Source of the DNA: Malachius bipustulatus
Lineage: Eukaryota > Arthropoda > Insecta > Coleoptera > Melyridae
Assembly: GCA_910589415.1 (NCBI GenBank)
Contig: OU342632.1
Coordinates: 12,465,507 to 12,529,506, forward strand
Length of the DNA: 64,000 nucleotides
Direction: 5' to 3'
In this document: one piece after another, positions 1 through 12,281 of the stretch
How the letters are laid out: every line of letters starts with the position of its first letter
Numbering within the stretch: the first letter of the stretch is position 1
Notes under the pieces: generated by a model
Database searches by the model: none
What the model saw: only the letters and a program-made list of their open reading frames with translations
Told to the model about the DNA's origin: nothing
Made by a program: the position numbers and the translations under genes

Positions 1-600
1 CCTGATATTATGGTCTATAGTTCGCCTTACTGTTTCGGTAAGCTAAGTAGAACTTTAATTACTAGAGCGATTGTAAATGTTTCTCTAAAATTATTATTAG
101 TTTGTATAGTGCCATTTTCCCGGCAATAGCCATATAATTTAATTATATGATAATATAACAAAACCTGGAGTACACGGTCTCGACTCACTAAACAAACTAT
201 AGTTACATGATATAGTTGCTCGTATTAAGTATCTTTAGATACTATTAGGTATATTCCTATAATGAAACTACGAAACTACTGTATTCCATTTATAATTACT
301 AATTTGTTATGTAGAGATCGAATTTAATGCTGTTTTATCATATACTTAGGAAGAAAAATTCTAAAGTTAACGGCGCTGCTAAAAGTCACCATCAACATCA
401 TGATATCTATAACTAAAAGGAGGTCAAGAAATATCTAACATAAACGATTTCTGTTAGATCCATTTCAAGACAAGGACGCCATTTTAGAATAAACATTAAA
501 AATCTCCAAACTAGAAGAATACTTGAAAAAAATCTGTGCAGAAGACAGACAGCTGCTGTCGTTTCTATTAAAATAAAGGAAGAGAAAGAAAGACAGTGCT
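1..600. other. gene-free AT-rich stretch
   Basis: No coding region, RNA gene or clear repeat can be supported here. Short open frames are interrupted and lack coding character. Confidence 0.5.
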
Positions 601-620
601 AGAGCGATGCTAAAACTCCT

Positions 621-700
621 GAAATGTTGGCATACTGAATGAATTGTAAACGAAGTGGACACTCGGCAAGAAATTGCAATCAAAATCCCCATTGCCTTTG
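621..700 (+). pseudogene. possible remnant of a retroelement zinc knuckle (gag/ORF1)
   Basis: In the frame starting at 639 the sequence reads MNCKRSGHSARNC, the C-x4-H-x4-C half of a CCHC zinc knuckle, followed by NQNPHC. That pattern is common in LINE ORF1 and gag proteins. The position expected for the first cysteine is a TGA stop (636-638), and no long open frame surrounds it, so it could only be a decayed fragment. A chance match is possible. Confidence 0.25.
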
Positions 701-1017
701 ATTGCAATTTCCCAAATTCCCATTGCTATGGAGACCCAGCATGGATTCTATGAGTTACCAAAAGTAAGCTGACCAACAAAATGTTATCAACATCTCTGCG
801 AGTCATGGGAATAATCCAAAAACCAAAATAGGGAAAAAATTAAATAGTTAAAACCACAATACCTCAGTTCATGCAAAACATATGAATTCCAAGGTTTCTC
901 CTTTTTCACAGTCGCAGAAAGAGGATAAATATAAAGGTTTGCAGCGAACCAATTAAAAATTTATCAAAGACAAACTGTCCAGTATTGGAATTAAAAGTAA
1001 TTGGAAAGGTATTTCGA

Positions 1018-3035
1018 ATACTTTCGTTATTTGAAGCACTTTATTTCATATATTTTCAATTATCGATATTTGATACTTGGTAATTTGGTATTTCAAATCT
1101 TTTGGTCGAGTATTTGGATTTGGCGTTAGGTTTTCAGAAAAATTGGTATTTCAATTGCTTTGCTTGATTTTTCAAATTCTCTCCGGTATTTCAAGTATAG
1201 ATACCTACTATAATAGACGGCATTTCAAATACTGTTTAAGCACTACCTATAGAATGAGTATTTCAATTATTCAAAATAGGTACCTAACGTATTGACCTAC
1301 TTGTTTATCTTACTTATCATCTTACTTATCAATAGTTCCTTATCTGTACTTATTGATAAAATAAGTGACTGACCCAGTTATCAAGTTCCAGATCAAACCG
1401 CTTGACGCAGAAAGCTGAATTTTGACGTACAGTTTTATTTTAGGGTGTATGCGGTCGATAAGGAAGAATTTCTCGAAATTCGAATTCCAAACTTCAAAAA
1501 TTAAATTGTTTCTTTTATTAACTCGAAAACTTTTTGCAATTTTGAAAAACGGCGAAACCCGTGTTATAATTTTTTAAGTGTATTTTTTCCCAATTTTCTC
1601 GAAAATGGTTTCACAGAAAACGTTCATCACTTTTGTATTTAATCTTAAATCAGAGAGGGCGAAAATATTTGCAATTATTTGATTTCACATTGAAATTCCT
1701 ATTATACAGGGTGCACCATGTATCCTTCTCTATATTGCTATCTCCTGAACGCTAAGAGATACAGGGTCGGTTAAATTAGAGAAAAGATGCGCAGTCTTGT
1801 GGCCATCTCGAATCCATCAAAACATGTAAGATATCTGTGACCGTTCCTGAAATATCTTGAAAAAAACTGAAAAATCGAGATTTCTTATTTTCCTCATATC
1901 TTTTTTATTATTGGAAATTAATAAATAATTTTTTGTAGGCTTACATAAGCCGGCAAGAGCTATCCATCTGACGTTTCAAAAATTTTCAAGGCCTACTAGA
2001 TCCAAGAGTTTTCACAGCCAACTTTTGTTTTTCTTATGGCAGCCATATTATTTTTTTTATGTCGTTCGATATGAAAAAAATAATGGAAACCAAAAATTAA
2101 TAAACTTCAAAAAAAATTTTTTTAAATTTTTATTCTTAATTTTTCAAAGATAAACCTAATAAAAAATCGTCGAAAAACGTCAACATTTGTAAAATACGCC
2201 GAAATAGTGCTTGTCTTATGGTTTTTTAATTTATCTATGAAATTCGGTCTAAAAATGTGTCTTTTTTGTAAAGAAAAAAGAAGAATAATAATTTTTTTAA
2301 TTTATTTTTTGAAGTTTAGCAATTTTTAGTTTTTATGATTTTTTTTATACCGAACAACATAAAAAAACACTATGGTGGCTATAAGAAAAACGAAAGTTGA
2401 CTATGAAAATTCTGGGATCTAGTCGGCTTTGAAAATTTTTGAAATGTCAGATGGGTAGCTCTTGACGACTTATGTAAGCCCACAAAAAATTATTCATTAA
2501 TCTCCAAGAATAAAAAAGATATGGAAAAAATAAGAAATCTCGATTTTTCAGTTTTTTCAGGATATTTCAGGAACGGTCACAGATATCTTGCATGTCTCGA
2601 CGGAATCGAGATGGCAACACAATTGCGCTCCTTTGGACTTGTTTAACCGACCCTGTTACTGTTAGCGTTAGGAAATAGCAATATAGAGAAGGATACATGG
2701 TGCACCCTGTATACCTATGCCTCAAATTCAAATAGAGAGTCTGTATAAAAGATTTGAAATGCTCTTTAAAACATTAAAATATGTTTTGGGTATTTGAAAT
2801 ACCGCAAATTGTATATCTTAAAGGATCTTAATCTGTATATCTTAAAGGATTTTGAAAAACTTAACCTAAATACTAGAGAATATTTGAAATACTTTATTTG
2901 CTGCAAATTTCATTTACCTACTTCTCTTGAATATTTGGTATTTGAAATCATTTCTATATAAAGCAGAATATTTGGTAATTGAAACTGCAAATAGTTTGGA
3001 TGGTATGGTATTTGTGTTAAAAATACTAGGTACTT
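1018..3035. repeat. segment rich in ATTTGAAATA-type motifs in both orientations
   Basis: About 1018-1280 and 2740-3030 contain many short motifs of the form TATTTCAAAT or its complement ATTTGAAATA. They read mostly one way on the left (for example 1083-1100) and the other way on the right (for example 2801-2812 and 2937-2949). Together they flank the foldback element at 1705-2711. Clusters of oriented subterminal motifs are typical of hAT-like or Mutator-like non-autonomous elements. No clean TIR or TSD was found, so the boundaries are approximate. Confidence 0.3.
1705..2711. repeat. foldback MITE, 1.0 kb, TA-flanked, CAGGGTG termini (family F1)
   Basis: The element starts at TA/CAGGGTGCACCATG (1705-1720) and ends with the complement, CATGGTGCACCCTG/TA (2696-2711). 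Almost the whole length is one imperfect inverted repeat. The 1730-2100 arm matches the complement of the 2320-2690 arm, leaving a short AT-rich loop near 2200. There is no coding capacity. Related copies or fragments occur near 10044-10220, at 23926-24060, 39986-40930 and 48355-48832. All share a core around GGTCGGTTAAATTAGAGAAA. Confidence 0.85.
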
Positions 3036-5350
3036 CAGGAGCCAGACACTGATGAGGGTGAGTTAGTGAAGAACAGGTGGTTTTCTGGTCATCTTGAACT
3101 TAAAGATTACAGACTTACAGCTTGCTGTATGTATCCCCAATGTGGAGAAGTACGAAAAGTATACGAATGCTCTCGTGAGCGCGTTGGATGCAGAAATTGG
3201 TCACAAATAGGAGTTTTTTTTGGAAAAGGGTGTAAAGTTAAGACTCCTTGGGTTCGCAGTCGGACTAAAAAAATAAACGCTATTAAATTATAATAGGAGA
3301 CCAGAAATCATGAAAGAAATTAGCACATTTGACATAAATTAGCCTTTTCACTAAAACAGCTATAAACGATCTTATGCACTATTACAGTGAGCTTCCTGAA
3401 AATTTTAATTTTCTAAAAAAATATTTGTTCAAAACTAGGTATATACAAACGATTTGAACCAATTATTAGCCAGGTTATATTAAGGAACCCCCCCATCCCC
3501 CAACAGAAACGATCAAACGGTTTTTCTTGAAAGGTGGTGGATCTTCCCGCGGTAGATGAGTTTTTTCGGGAACATCAGTTGGTATCCCTGTTATTACGTG
3601 AACCTTAGTTATTATTTATTTGTAAGTATAATTTAACTTCTTACAGAATAAAATACAGTGCCTTACTTTAAAATTAGAAAGCTTGCTATATAAAAAAATG
3701 TAGATGTAAGAATGTTTAAAATCGAAAATAGCCATATTTGATTTTCATATCAAAGGATCTTCTCTAATATATCTTCTTATAGGTAGATTTTCATAACAAA
3801 AAAAAAAAAATGTATAACCAATTTCTCCTTCTAAAAATTTGTATATTTCAGTTATTATACCTCAGTAAAAATGACCGCAACAGCTAGAGCGCTGCACACA
3901 TTTTTTGCTCATTATTAAACTTTTGCACTCTCAAGGGAAGCGATCTCTATTTTGCACGAACTTCGGCAATAATAAGATAACTAAATTTGTCCCAGTAATA
4001 GTGTCACATGCGTCATATGATAGGGTCACTGACGTCTTTTCCCTCTTCGATGTGCTATCAAAATATGTAGGACTTATAATATAAGTATTCTTTAATGCTA
4101 CAAAAATAAGCACTAACTTTAATCGATTCTATGTTTAGTATGTTAAGGTGGAATAATTATGTTATAAATGTTAAGTGGTCACACTTGAATGTACTCTCTA
4201 GAATTTAGTATGGTAATAGATCTTACAAGAATAATAGATGGGTACAGAGTTCTCTGTCCAAATGGTACAAGAAACGGTTACGTTTCTGATTATGGTGATT
4301 GCGTTAATAGCCGTATCCGACATTCTTCTACACATTCATGCCATGCACTATGTACATATAGACATTACATTATTTGATAGGCTGATAGGCGATTGGAGAC
4401 TATTATACCATTTATACCGAGGTAGACGATATTATCGTACTCTATTAACATAGCTAGTAGGTGGGAGATGCTATTGTGCTCGTTGTCTTGCCTTTATCTT
4501 TATTCATTCAGGTTCTATTATCTGTTCAAAAGGCAATAATGGCATCTAAAAATTTCATACCAAAACTCGTGAACACGTAATTATCTTATTAAATATATCA
4601 ATTCCGATTGATCAGAGAATTTGAAAATATTTCGAGAGGAATGGAATCCTTATACAGTGTATTCTTGGTAGTTTGTCGGCACTCGGCACTGTAAAAAATC
4701 CGGGCCTGCTGAATGTGATGCTACAGGAGAGTGAAATCATCAGCTCTGAAATCGTCCGGCAACTACAACAATGGTGGAATGGAATTTAAAGTTATTTGAA
4801 TTGTTTTTGTTTTCTACAAACATTACTGAAATACACATTATAGTTATTAAATCGTATTCATTGTACCTATACAATGTAACTACAGAATTTTTGAATGGGG
4901 TAGTTTTTACCTCTAATAAACGATCGACAACAAGCAGTAAAAAAACAAAAAGTGAGATCTTATTAAATTTATGTGACGTCTGCTATTTTGTCTGGTTTCG
5001 GTAGTATATTAAACTCAAGCAGCCAGTAAGCTGTCATGGTCTATAAGAGCCATAACAGTAATATAATATTCTAAGACACATGTTTCATGTTTCATCCCTT
5101 TTGGGCATCTAATTTGAAAACTATGGAACGTAAACTTGTCGTCTAGCTAAGAGATATCTTGACCTAAACACGCGTTTATTTTTTTGGACATCTACCCAGT
5201 TTTTGATTCATTTTGAACGGTTCTTCCAACGAAACGAAGACATAATTTGCTCCAGTAAAATAAAAAAACAGGAACATACTGTACAATCTGGAAAACCGGT
5301 GGAACAACACCAATTTTAAAAACTGTCTTTTGCCAGGATTCCTTAGATCT
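3036..5350. other. no gene recognised
   Basis: AT-rich sequence with only short, overlapping open frames that show no family resemblance and no splice-linked structure. A C-run sits near 3487-3500 and an A-run near 3799-3811. Nothing further can be supported. Confidence 0.5.
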
Positions 5351-5351
5351 T

Positions 5352-6026
5352 CAGGAACATTCATCGCCACTAACCCCTGCATTACCTAGAAAAATGAGAA
5401 ATTTAGGGTAATTTCTTCCTTTCCAAAGCACCCCAAATAGTAACAGTAAAAAAAATTATGAAAAGTCAATATTTCGCATCGAAATTAGTCTCTCTAGGGT
5501 TTTCGGTGTCACATGATCACGAATCCGAAGTCCAAAAGTAAGAGGCTCTAACCCCTCAGAACCACCCCAAAAAGTGGGAGTGTTACAAAAAATTTATATA
5601 TCGCCTCGGAAATCGTCAGTTTAAATGAAATTGTTTAGCTTACGAATCAATTAGCTATCGAAAACTGAAAAAGTGAAGTTTTTATCGGAATTATATCGCA
5701 CATCACATTGCTTGTTTAATGATCTGTGATCTGTGACCCAGAAAACCCCCGACAGACGATTTCCAAGGCGAAATAACAATTTGTTTGTGTCACTGTTCCT
5801 TATTGGGGTGGTTTTGAGGGGTTAAAACCTCCTTCACTTTTGGACATCGGATTCGTAATCGGCAACCCCGAAAACCCCTGAGACGATTTTCGAGGTGAAA
5901 TGTTGAATTTTCATTACTTTTTTATCGCTGTTGCTATTTTGGGTGATTTGGGAGGGAGGAAATTACCCCGATTTTCTCATTTTTCGAAGTAGTGCAGGGA
6001 TTAATGATGATGATGAATGTTCCTGA
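5352..6026. repeat. foldback element with about 270-bp arms
   Basis: The left arm (5352-5640) and right arm (5735-6026) are imperfect reverse complements. Both carry TCAGGAACATTCATC, a CCCCTGCA block and a GAATCCGA(A/T)GTCCAAAAGT block. They are separated by a loop of about 95 bp. There is no open frame and no certain target duplication. It is a non-autonomous DNA element or foldback repeat. Confidence 0.8.
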
Positions 6027-6452
6027 ATCGGGCATGGAATATTAATATTAGTATGGACGTTGAGTGAGTGATGATGACTCCTCCACTCAACGGTATGGGA
6101 TAGATCTGCCGGTGTTTGATATGTCTTCGTGAGTCAGAAGAGAATAGTCAGAGCAATGTTCAATCTTCCACAAGTATAACAAGAGGCTACAGCATGGACT
6201 GTCACGGATATTCCCATAATGCGTTTGCGTAAAAGCGGCGTGACCATTACGCGGCAATCTCTTGGAAATATCAAAATATTCACTGTGATAGGTATAGAGT
6301 TAATCAGCCATATGATAATAATAAAAAATCAAACATGATATGTTTGATTTATTAAAAATAATTATTGTTTCCGAATCAACATTAATTTATTAGACAAAAT
6401 TATAAAATTTTATATTTTTAGGCGCTTATTATTCAATGAAAAATACGAATTA

Positions 6453-6920
6453 CATAACAGGAAAAATAATTCATAACCAATATGGAAATACTTTGGACTA
6501 GAAGTGCATGTACTTATTAAAAAAATATTTTTTACTACCTATGTACTTATTGCTGTTATTGAGTTTTTTAATAACACCAGTTTCTTAAAGGAAATTCACT
6601 GTATAATGCCATAATATAGATATGTAATATTAAAATCCAAACAATGGGGATATACAGGGTGTTTCATTAATCATGCGTGCAGAAAATTCAACTGGAGATT
6701 CCTCGCTAAATTGCTGAATTTTAAGGGGGGGGGGGGGGGGGTTTGTCAAAAAAAACAAATTTTCTTAACGCCTCCCCTAAGAAGTGACATCCCCTTAAAG
6801 TAGGGTAAAAAATTCATATTTATCGATTTTTTTCTGAAATGACTTGAAATAAAAAAAAAGACGGCTAGGTATTCGAATACTACTATCATATTGGTCATGA
6901 ATTGTTTTTCCTGTTATATG
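6453..6920. repeat. MITE inserted into the left arm of the TIR transposon
   Basis: The ends CATAACAGGAAAAA (6453-6466) and the complement TTTTTCCTGTTATATG (6905-6920) form TIRs, flanked by TA on both sides (6451-6452 and 6921-6922). The right arm of the host transposon near 8860-8880 is the uninterrupted site with a single TA, so insertion and TSD are directly readable. Inside are a further CAGGGTGTTTCATTAA terminus (6656 on) and a G homopolymer of about 17 bases near 6725. Confidence 0.8.
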
Positions 6921-7262
6921 TACACGTTGATTAATTTCTAGATAGTCTGCCAAGGTCATATTTGTTTACGCTGCGTTGTAACGTCGAACATTATGACACT
7001 AAAAATGACAGTTAGAATTTGAAGGTTATTAAAGGGATCAAATGAAAATGTTTGACATTAGGAAGATGCAAAAACAATAAATTTAATAATCGATCACAAC
7101 ATCGCCCTGGCTTTGTTGTCAACTTTTCTATCCAAAATAATAAACTGATTTTGTTCTGTTTACGTCTGTCAGTTTTAAGAGTTAATTTTTAATTTTATAA
7201 AATAAATTAAAAATTATTAGAATTATCTAAAAAGTGATAGATTATCTTTAAAAGTAAGCAAA

Positions 7263-8505
7263 ATGCCAAAACATATAAGTAAAGAAGCGCAACAGCAGAT
7301 GGTGGCAAATTTATTCGAATACTTTGGAAACGAATCAATGAATGGGGGCCATTATACCCCTAACATCAGTGAGCAAGGTATAAAAATTATTTTATAGGTT
7401 CAAATACTACTGACATCAAGTAATAAATATTACGATTTAGAGGGTAGCTGAAGCTCTGAAATTGTCGCTTGGTACCGTCTCTACATACTCTACATACCGT
7501 CCTCAAAGACAAGTATATATTTGAGTACAGCAAATCTCCTCTTTTGTGCGTCTTAAAGAAAATTGGATTTAAATGGAAAAAAGACAATCCACGTCGAGGG
7601 CTCCTGGAATTAGGTCACATTATTGTTAAAAGAGTGAAGTTCCTACGCGCATATGTAGATTACAAAAGAGAAGGCATCTTACCAATAATTTGTGTATATA
7701 GACGAAACATGGATCTCTCAAAACGGCACAATGGGAAGGTCTTGGCAGGATCAAAACTCACGCAGTGTCAAGAAACTGAACAGAAGACAGAAGGCAAAAG
7801 GTGTTTTAAATACTTATAATATATGTTATAATGATGTATAATTAGGCATTAAATATAATATCATTTATTTTCATTATTTAGGTACATAGTTTTGCATGCA
7901 GGTAAGATAAATGGTTTTGTTGATGGGGCAGAATTGATTTTCTCTTCATCAACAAAAGATCCAGATTATCATGGAGAGATGAATCATGAAAAGTTTACCA
8001 AGTGGTTCGAAAACCAGTTAAAGCCAAGTTACCTTCTGTGATTATTATGGACAATGCGCCTTACCACAGTGCGGTTGAAAATAAACCATCAATTTCTTCT
8101 TCAAATAAACAACAAATTGACGAATGCGCTGCGCAGGAAGAACATTGGTTTCGAGCCTTTTTCGCTGAAAGCTCAGCTCCTAGACATTGTGAATAAGTAG
8201 ATTTTGTATTGACTTTATGATTTTTATATAACTAAAATGCTTATTGGTTTCACAACAGGAACAAAAGAAACCAAAGCAGTATATAGTGGATTCCTTAGCT
8301 AGCTGAACAGTATGGACACAAAATTCTTCGACTTCCACTATACCATTGCATTTTTAATCCAATCGAACATGTGTGGGGTATAGCAAAGTCGAACTTCAAT
8401 GGTCCTTTAAGCGATGAGAGTACCGACGTTATTTTTTCTCTTTGGCGAAATACACATCATACTGATGTTACGGCAGAAATGTGGAATGTTTTAATTAGGT
8501 ATTAA
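7263..8505 (+). pseudogene. IS630/Tc1-like DDE transposase, intron-containing, frameshifted
   Basis: The ATG at 7263 opens MPKHISKEAQQQMVANLFEY. A short GT-AG intron follows (about 7377-7440). The next exon resumes as VAEALKLSLGTVST, a helix-turn-helix-like stretch. A second probable intron lies near 7806-7881, after which the frame reads IVLHAGKINGFVDGAELIF. Next comes VIIMDNAPYHSAVE, the second catalytic-Asp motif of this family. Further on, ILRLPLYHCIFNPIEHVWG is the motif before the third acidic residue. Coding is broken by at least two indels. One is near 8128, after the DNAPYH block. The other is a 4-bp AGCT duplication near 8301-8308. The first catalytic Asp region is degraded. The family call is by motif recognition. 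Confidence 0.7.
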
Positions 8506-9140
8506 TTTAAGAAACTGATTATATGACTCTGAATATTAAATAATCAATTGTCAAGTTTTGCATTAATTTATATTATTTGTAATTTGTGTATAACTTTCCA
8601 ATAAAATGTTCTTTACAAATAGGTGCTTGTTATTTTTTCATTATAAATACCTTTTATGAATTAACATCATCAGTTATATTCAAAAAGAATTAAAATTCTT
8701 TTTATTTTCAAATAAACAAAAATTGTTGATGATGTAATAAATTATGTCTATTTATTCTGTGATTCCTCATCCTCATTGCACCTACAAAATTCGAGATCTG
8801 ACCTGACATCACTGCTGAATTTTCATGTGACCTTGGTAGACTATCTAGAAATTAATCAACGTGTAGTTCGTATTTTTCATTGAATAAGCGCAGCGCCTAA
8901 AAATATAAAATTTTATAATTTTATCTAATAAATTAATGTTGATTCGGAAACAATAATTATTTTTAATAAATCAAACATATCATGTTTGATTTATTATTAA
9001 TTATCATATGGCTGGTCAACTCTATACCTATCACAGTGAATATTTTGATATTTCCAAGAGATTGCCGCGCAATGGTCACGCCGCTTTTACGCAAACGCAT
9101 TATGGGAATATCCGTGACAGTCCATGCTGTAGCCTCTTGT

Positions 9141-9623
9141 CAATCTTCCCACTACGCAGTCATTCCATTTCTAGGAGCAAACAGGACAGGAACACTTAAA
9201 TAACAAACAAATCTCTTCATGAACATGACATGCGCATTAGGGATGAATTCCATGCGCCCATTGCTAGATTCAGTTTGTCGCTTTATCAGAGGTCGTCTGC
9301 AGTGATGGGTTTGAGACTAGATAATGCTTTGGTGATGCCTTTCAGCAACTGCATCTGCCTAGGTATTTAAAAAAATAAAGTTATGCTCCTGGAAATAAGT
9401 CCTTACTCCATTTCAGAACTTCTGGAGAGGAAGAAGTGCTGGCAACCTAACCCGCACGTAGTTAGGAATGTATACAGACTGGAAACTTGTAAGTGGGTGA
9501 TAGGAATTTAATATGCAAATTCTGTTTTGTATAAATAATTATCTCCAGGTTTAAATTTAGAGAAAAATAATAAGGGGAAATAATTGTTGACAATAACGAT
9601 TTGTATTTAACGAGCCTATCCTT
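9141..9623. other. no gene recognised
   Basis: Short stretch between two inverted-repeat elements. No open frame with coding character and no repeat match within the window were found. Confidence 0.5.
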
Positions 9624-10340
9624 ATAGTTAGGGAGATGGTGACAAAAATGCCTTGTATCTCCCAAATGGAAGAAAAGCAGGTTTTTATATAGTTCGAGTC
9701 CCCTTCTAAAAATCCGTGTTGTCAAGTAGGGGACCAGCGCGTTGCGATAAACGGCTATGTCCTTTTACCCAGATTTTCTAGAGCGATTTTAAAAAGTATC
9801 TACCATTTGGAAGAAAATGACTGAGGGGCATCTAGGCAACCTCCGTAATTGAGGGAAAATATTTTCTTCCAATTTGCTCCTGGCCGTAATCTCCAATACA
9901 ATTGAAACGACACAAATTTTGAAACAAAAAAATATATATCAGCCGCGTAAACAAATTCGCGCTCAAAAAACAAAGATTCGTTACCTACTATGTATTTTAT
10001 CAAAAAATAAAGTTTTCTTCCAAAATGCACCTTGCTAAAATACAGGTTGTCCTTTATTATTTCAGAGCTCATTACATATAATGAGTATCTCGTAAACGCT
10101 AAGAGATTAGGGCCGGTTGAATTTGAGAAAAGATGCCCTATTTTGTAATCAGCTCGAATCCAGACATTCAAGATATCTTTGACCGTTCCTGAAATATCCT
10201 GAAAAAAACTAAATAAAAAAGCAAAAGTCAGTAGCCGCGCACCGCAACGCGCTAGACCCCTACTTGACAAGACGAATTTTGAGGACGGGTCCTTCCATTT
10301 GCGAGATACAAGGCATTTTTGTCACCATCTCCCTAACTAT
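9624..10340. repeat. 717-bp TIR element containing an F1-like fragment
   Basis: ATAGTTAGGGAGATGGTGAC at 9624-9643 is the exact complement of 10321-10340. The inverted similarity continues inward about 110 bp to the CAACGCGCT region near 10240. The middle, about 10044-10220, resembles the left arm of the 1705-2711 foldback family (the CTAAGAGAT and GAAAAGATGC blocks). That suggests an older insertion. The minus-strand open frame here follows the repeat and is not a supported gene. Confidence 0.7.
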
Positions 10341-10573
10341 TAATTAAAGCACTTCACTAATAACGTAGAAATATCCAAAAGAAAATTCGAATTAATTTTC
10401 AAATTGGCACTAATTTGCTCGTTTTATTGTCGTGGTGGATTACTGTCACTGTTGTAGGTACCTATTCTGTAATAATGACATTTAAGTCTAATTGCACGAA
10501 TTTAATTTAAATTACTTCCATGATTTTTTTTTAAACTGCTCAATATCGAAATGTATAATATGGTTTGTAGGTA

Positions 10574-10848
10574 CAGTGAGTGTTGTCCGGTGCGATGTCA
10601 CCACACTGATCCTGACTATATACGATTTGATTTAATGCGACGATTTACTTCGTACTAATTACTAATTATTATAATTGTACGAATCGAATAATTAGAGTAT
10701 TATAATAATTATATTAATTAATAATAAATATTATAATTATTATATAAATCAATTATTATAATTATTATTCTACGAATTAAATCTCATAAAATCAAATCGT
10801 TTGTAGTCAGGATCAGTGTGGCATCTAACCGGACAACACTCGCTGGAC
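10574..10848. repeat. AT-rich MITE with about 60-bp TIRs
   Basis: Left end CAGTGAGTGTTGTCCGGT (10574-10591) pairs with the complement of ACCGGACAACACTCGCTG (10828-10845). The arms continue through GATCCTGACT/AGTCAGGATC blocks and TTTGATTT. The loop (about 10650-10780) is almost pure A/T and itself foldable. No coding capacity. Confidence 0.75.
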
Positions 10849-10970
10849 AAACCATAGATAAAATTAAACAACAGAACAATAGCACAACATTACAATAAAA
10901 TGTACTGAATGTGTAGGTAGTTTTGCCTATTTGGTATAGATGCGAAACTAAACTAAACTAAACTATCTTA

Positions 10971-11608
10971 CAGAGTGGCCAATGCAGTGTAAAAAAAAAC
11001 TGGCGAAAAACTTCCATAACTGTTTTGCTAATATATAATTGAAATATCGAAATGAACCAAAAAGCGTTGCAAACGGAAGGCCAAAGCGCAGTATGTAAAA
11101 TTATTTTCGAGTATACAGAGGGGAGGGACAATATCGCTGTACGCCATGCAACTTTGTTATTTTCAATAAGACATCCTGCATGTTATTACATTTTAAGATT
11201 TTATGAGAAAATTCATTTATAATAATTGTTTTCAGAGTCGAATTTTTTGAAAAGTTTATGAGTTAGATTATATTAGATTTATCGAAAATGCCTTATGAGT
11301 TATAAACAAATGAAAATCTTCTTTTTTTTTTGACAGCAGCATTTATTGAAAACACCTCAAGATATCGGAAAACGGCTTCCATGTCCCTATTTTAAATTTT
11401 CAGGTGGTATTCTATTGTGTAGATAAAATTCTTATACAGGATGATGAAAAATCTGATAATTTTCATCACCTGATCACACCTGCACCTGCAGATAATTTTA
11501 CAAACTGTGCTTTGACCTCTCGTTTGCAGCGCTTTTTGTTTCATTTCGATATCTCAATTATTAACAAAACAGTTATGGGACTTTTCGCGAGTCCGGGTCA
11601 TCTGGGTG
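10971..11608. repeat. foldback MITE flanked by TA
   Basis: The arms are imperfect reverse complements. The CCATAACTGTTTTGCTAA block (11013-11030) pairs with the complement near 11561-11578, and the GCGTTGCAAACG block pairs with CGTTTGCAGCGC near 11521. TA lies at both ends (10969-10970 and 11609-11610). The middle carries AAGACATCCTGCAT (11168-11181), similar to the internal block of the 26888-27657 family. Confidence 0.65.
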
Positions 11609-11611
11609 TAT

Positions 11612-12280
11612 AAAAAAATAGGTAGATATGCCAAACCGGCAATAATTGACATGAAGATTAAAATTATGTTTAAATTTATTGCACATATAGATTCATTAAC
11701 ATATTGTTTGACTTCAGGTTATTTTCCATGCAGGCTAAGACGACGAGATGTATAGTTTGTATGTGTAATACAAATTTGTACAATAGATGTTTTATGAATG
11801 TATAGAGTGTCTTATTGTGTCTTTAGGATGATTGAGGTGAAAATAGAACTTCCCACACGTAGACAGGTGTTCCATGTTTTATAAGTGCCGTCACCTCACT
11901 ACCTCGGGCTGACACGGGCACCGTCAGCGGAGTAGTAGTGGGCGAACCCCAGGTAAACGGATGGAACAGCTGAGCGACCTTACAATGTTGTCAATTTATT
12001 TACAATATTACTAAAAAAAAAGAATATAAAATTAACAAGGTCAAAAAATCATTTCAGTGTTGAGAAAATAACTTTCCATCTTGCAAATTTTCTGTGAAAA
12101 AGAAGTGGCCTATTTTTTAATGTTCTCAGCAGATGATCTACTTAATATATTGTTTTTCCAGGAACTGCATCATCTATTCAAGCATCCATAATCAATGTCA
12201 ATAAAAGGATCAATAATTATTTTCCTCGTATTGATTAGGTACCTATTGAAGCAAGACTGAAAATAATATACCTATCATCT
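11612..12280. other. no gene recognised
   Basis: Moderately AT-rich sequence with one less AT-rich block (11880-11980). I see no exon structure, no repeat copy in the window and no RNA gene. Confidence 0.45.
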
Positions 12281-12281
12281 G

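Larger units (their letters stand above)
6179..9140. mobile_element. TIR DNA transposon, IS630/Tc1-mariner class, inactive
   Basis: Long terminal inverted repeats bound the element. ACAAGAGGCTACAGCATGG at 6179-6197 pairs with its complement at 9122-9140, and similarity runs inward to about 6440 and 8880. After a later insertion is allowed for, it resumes at 6923-6960 with 8828-8865. The interior carries a broken transposase (7263-8505). The 9-mer CAATCTTCC lies outside both ends (6161-6169 and 9141-9149). It might be a target duplication, but a few extra bases separate the left copy from the TIR, and IS630/Tc1 elements normally duplicate TA. Confidence 0.75.

Noticed and set aside
3055..3090. 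Hammerhead-like CTGATGA at about 3048
   Set aside because: The core word is present but no stem II, GAAA box or cleavage triplet follows.
9800..10270. 156-codon minus-strand frame
   Set aside because: It sits inside a TIR element and crosses an F1-like repeat fragment. Composition is not protein-like and no family was recognised.
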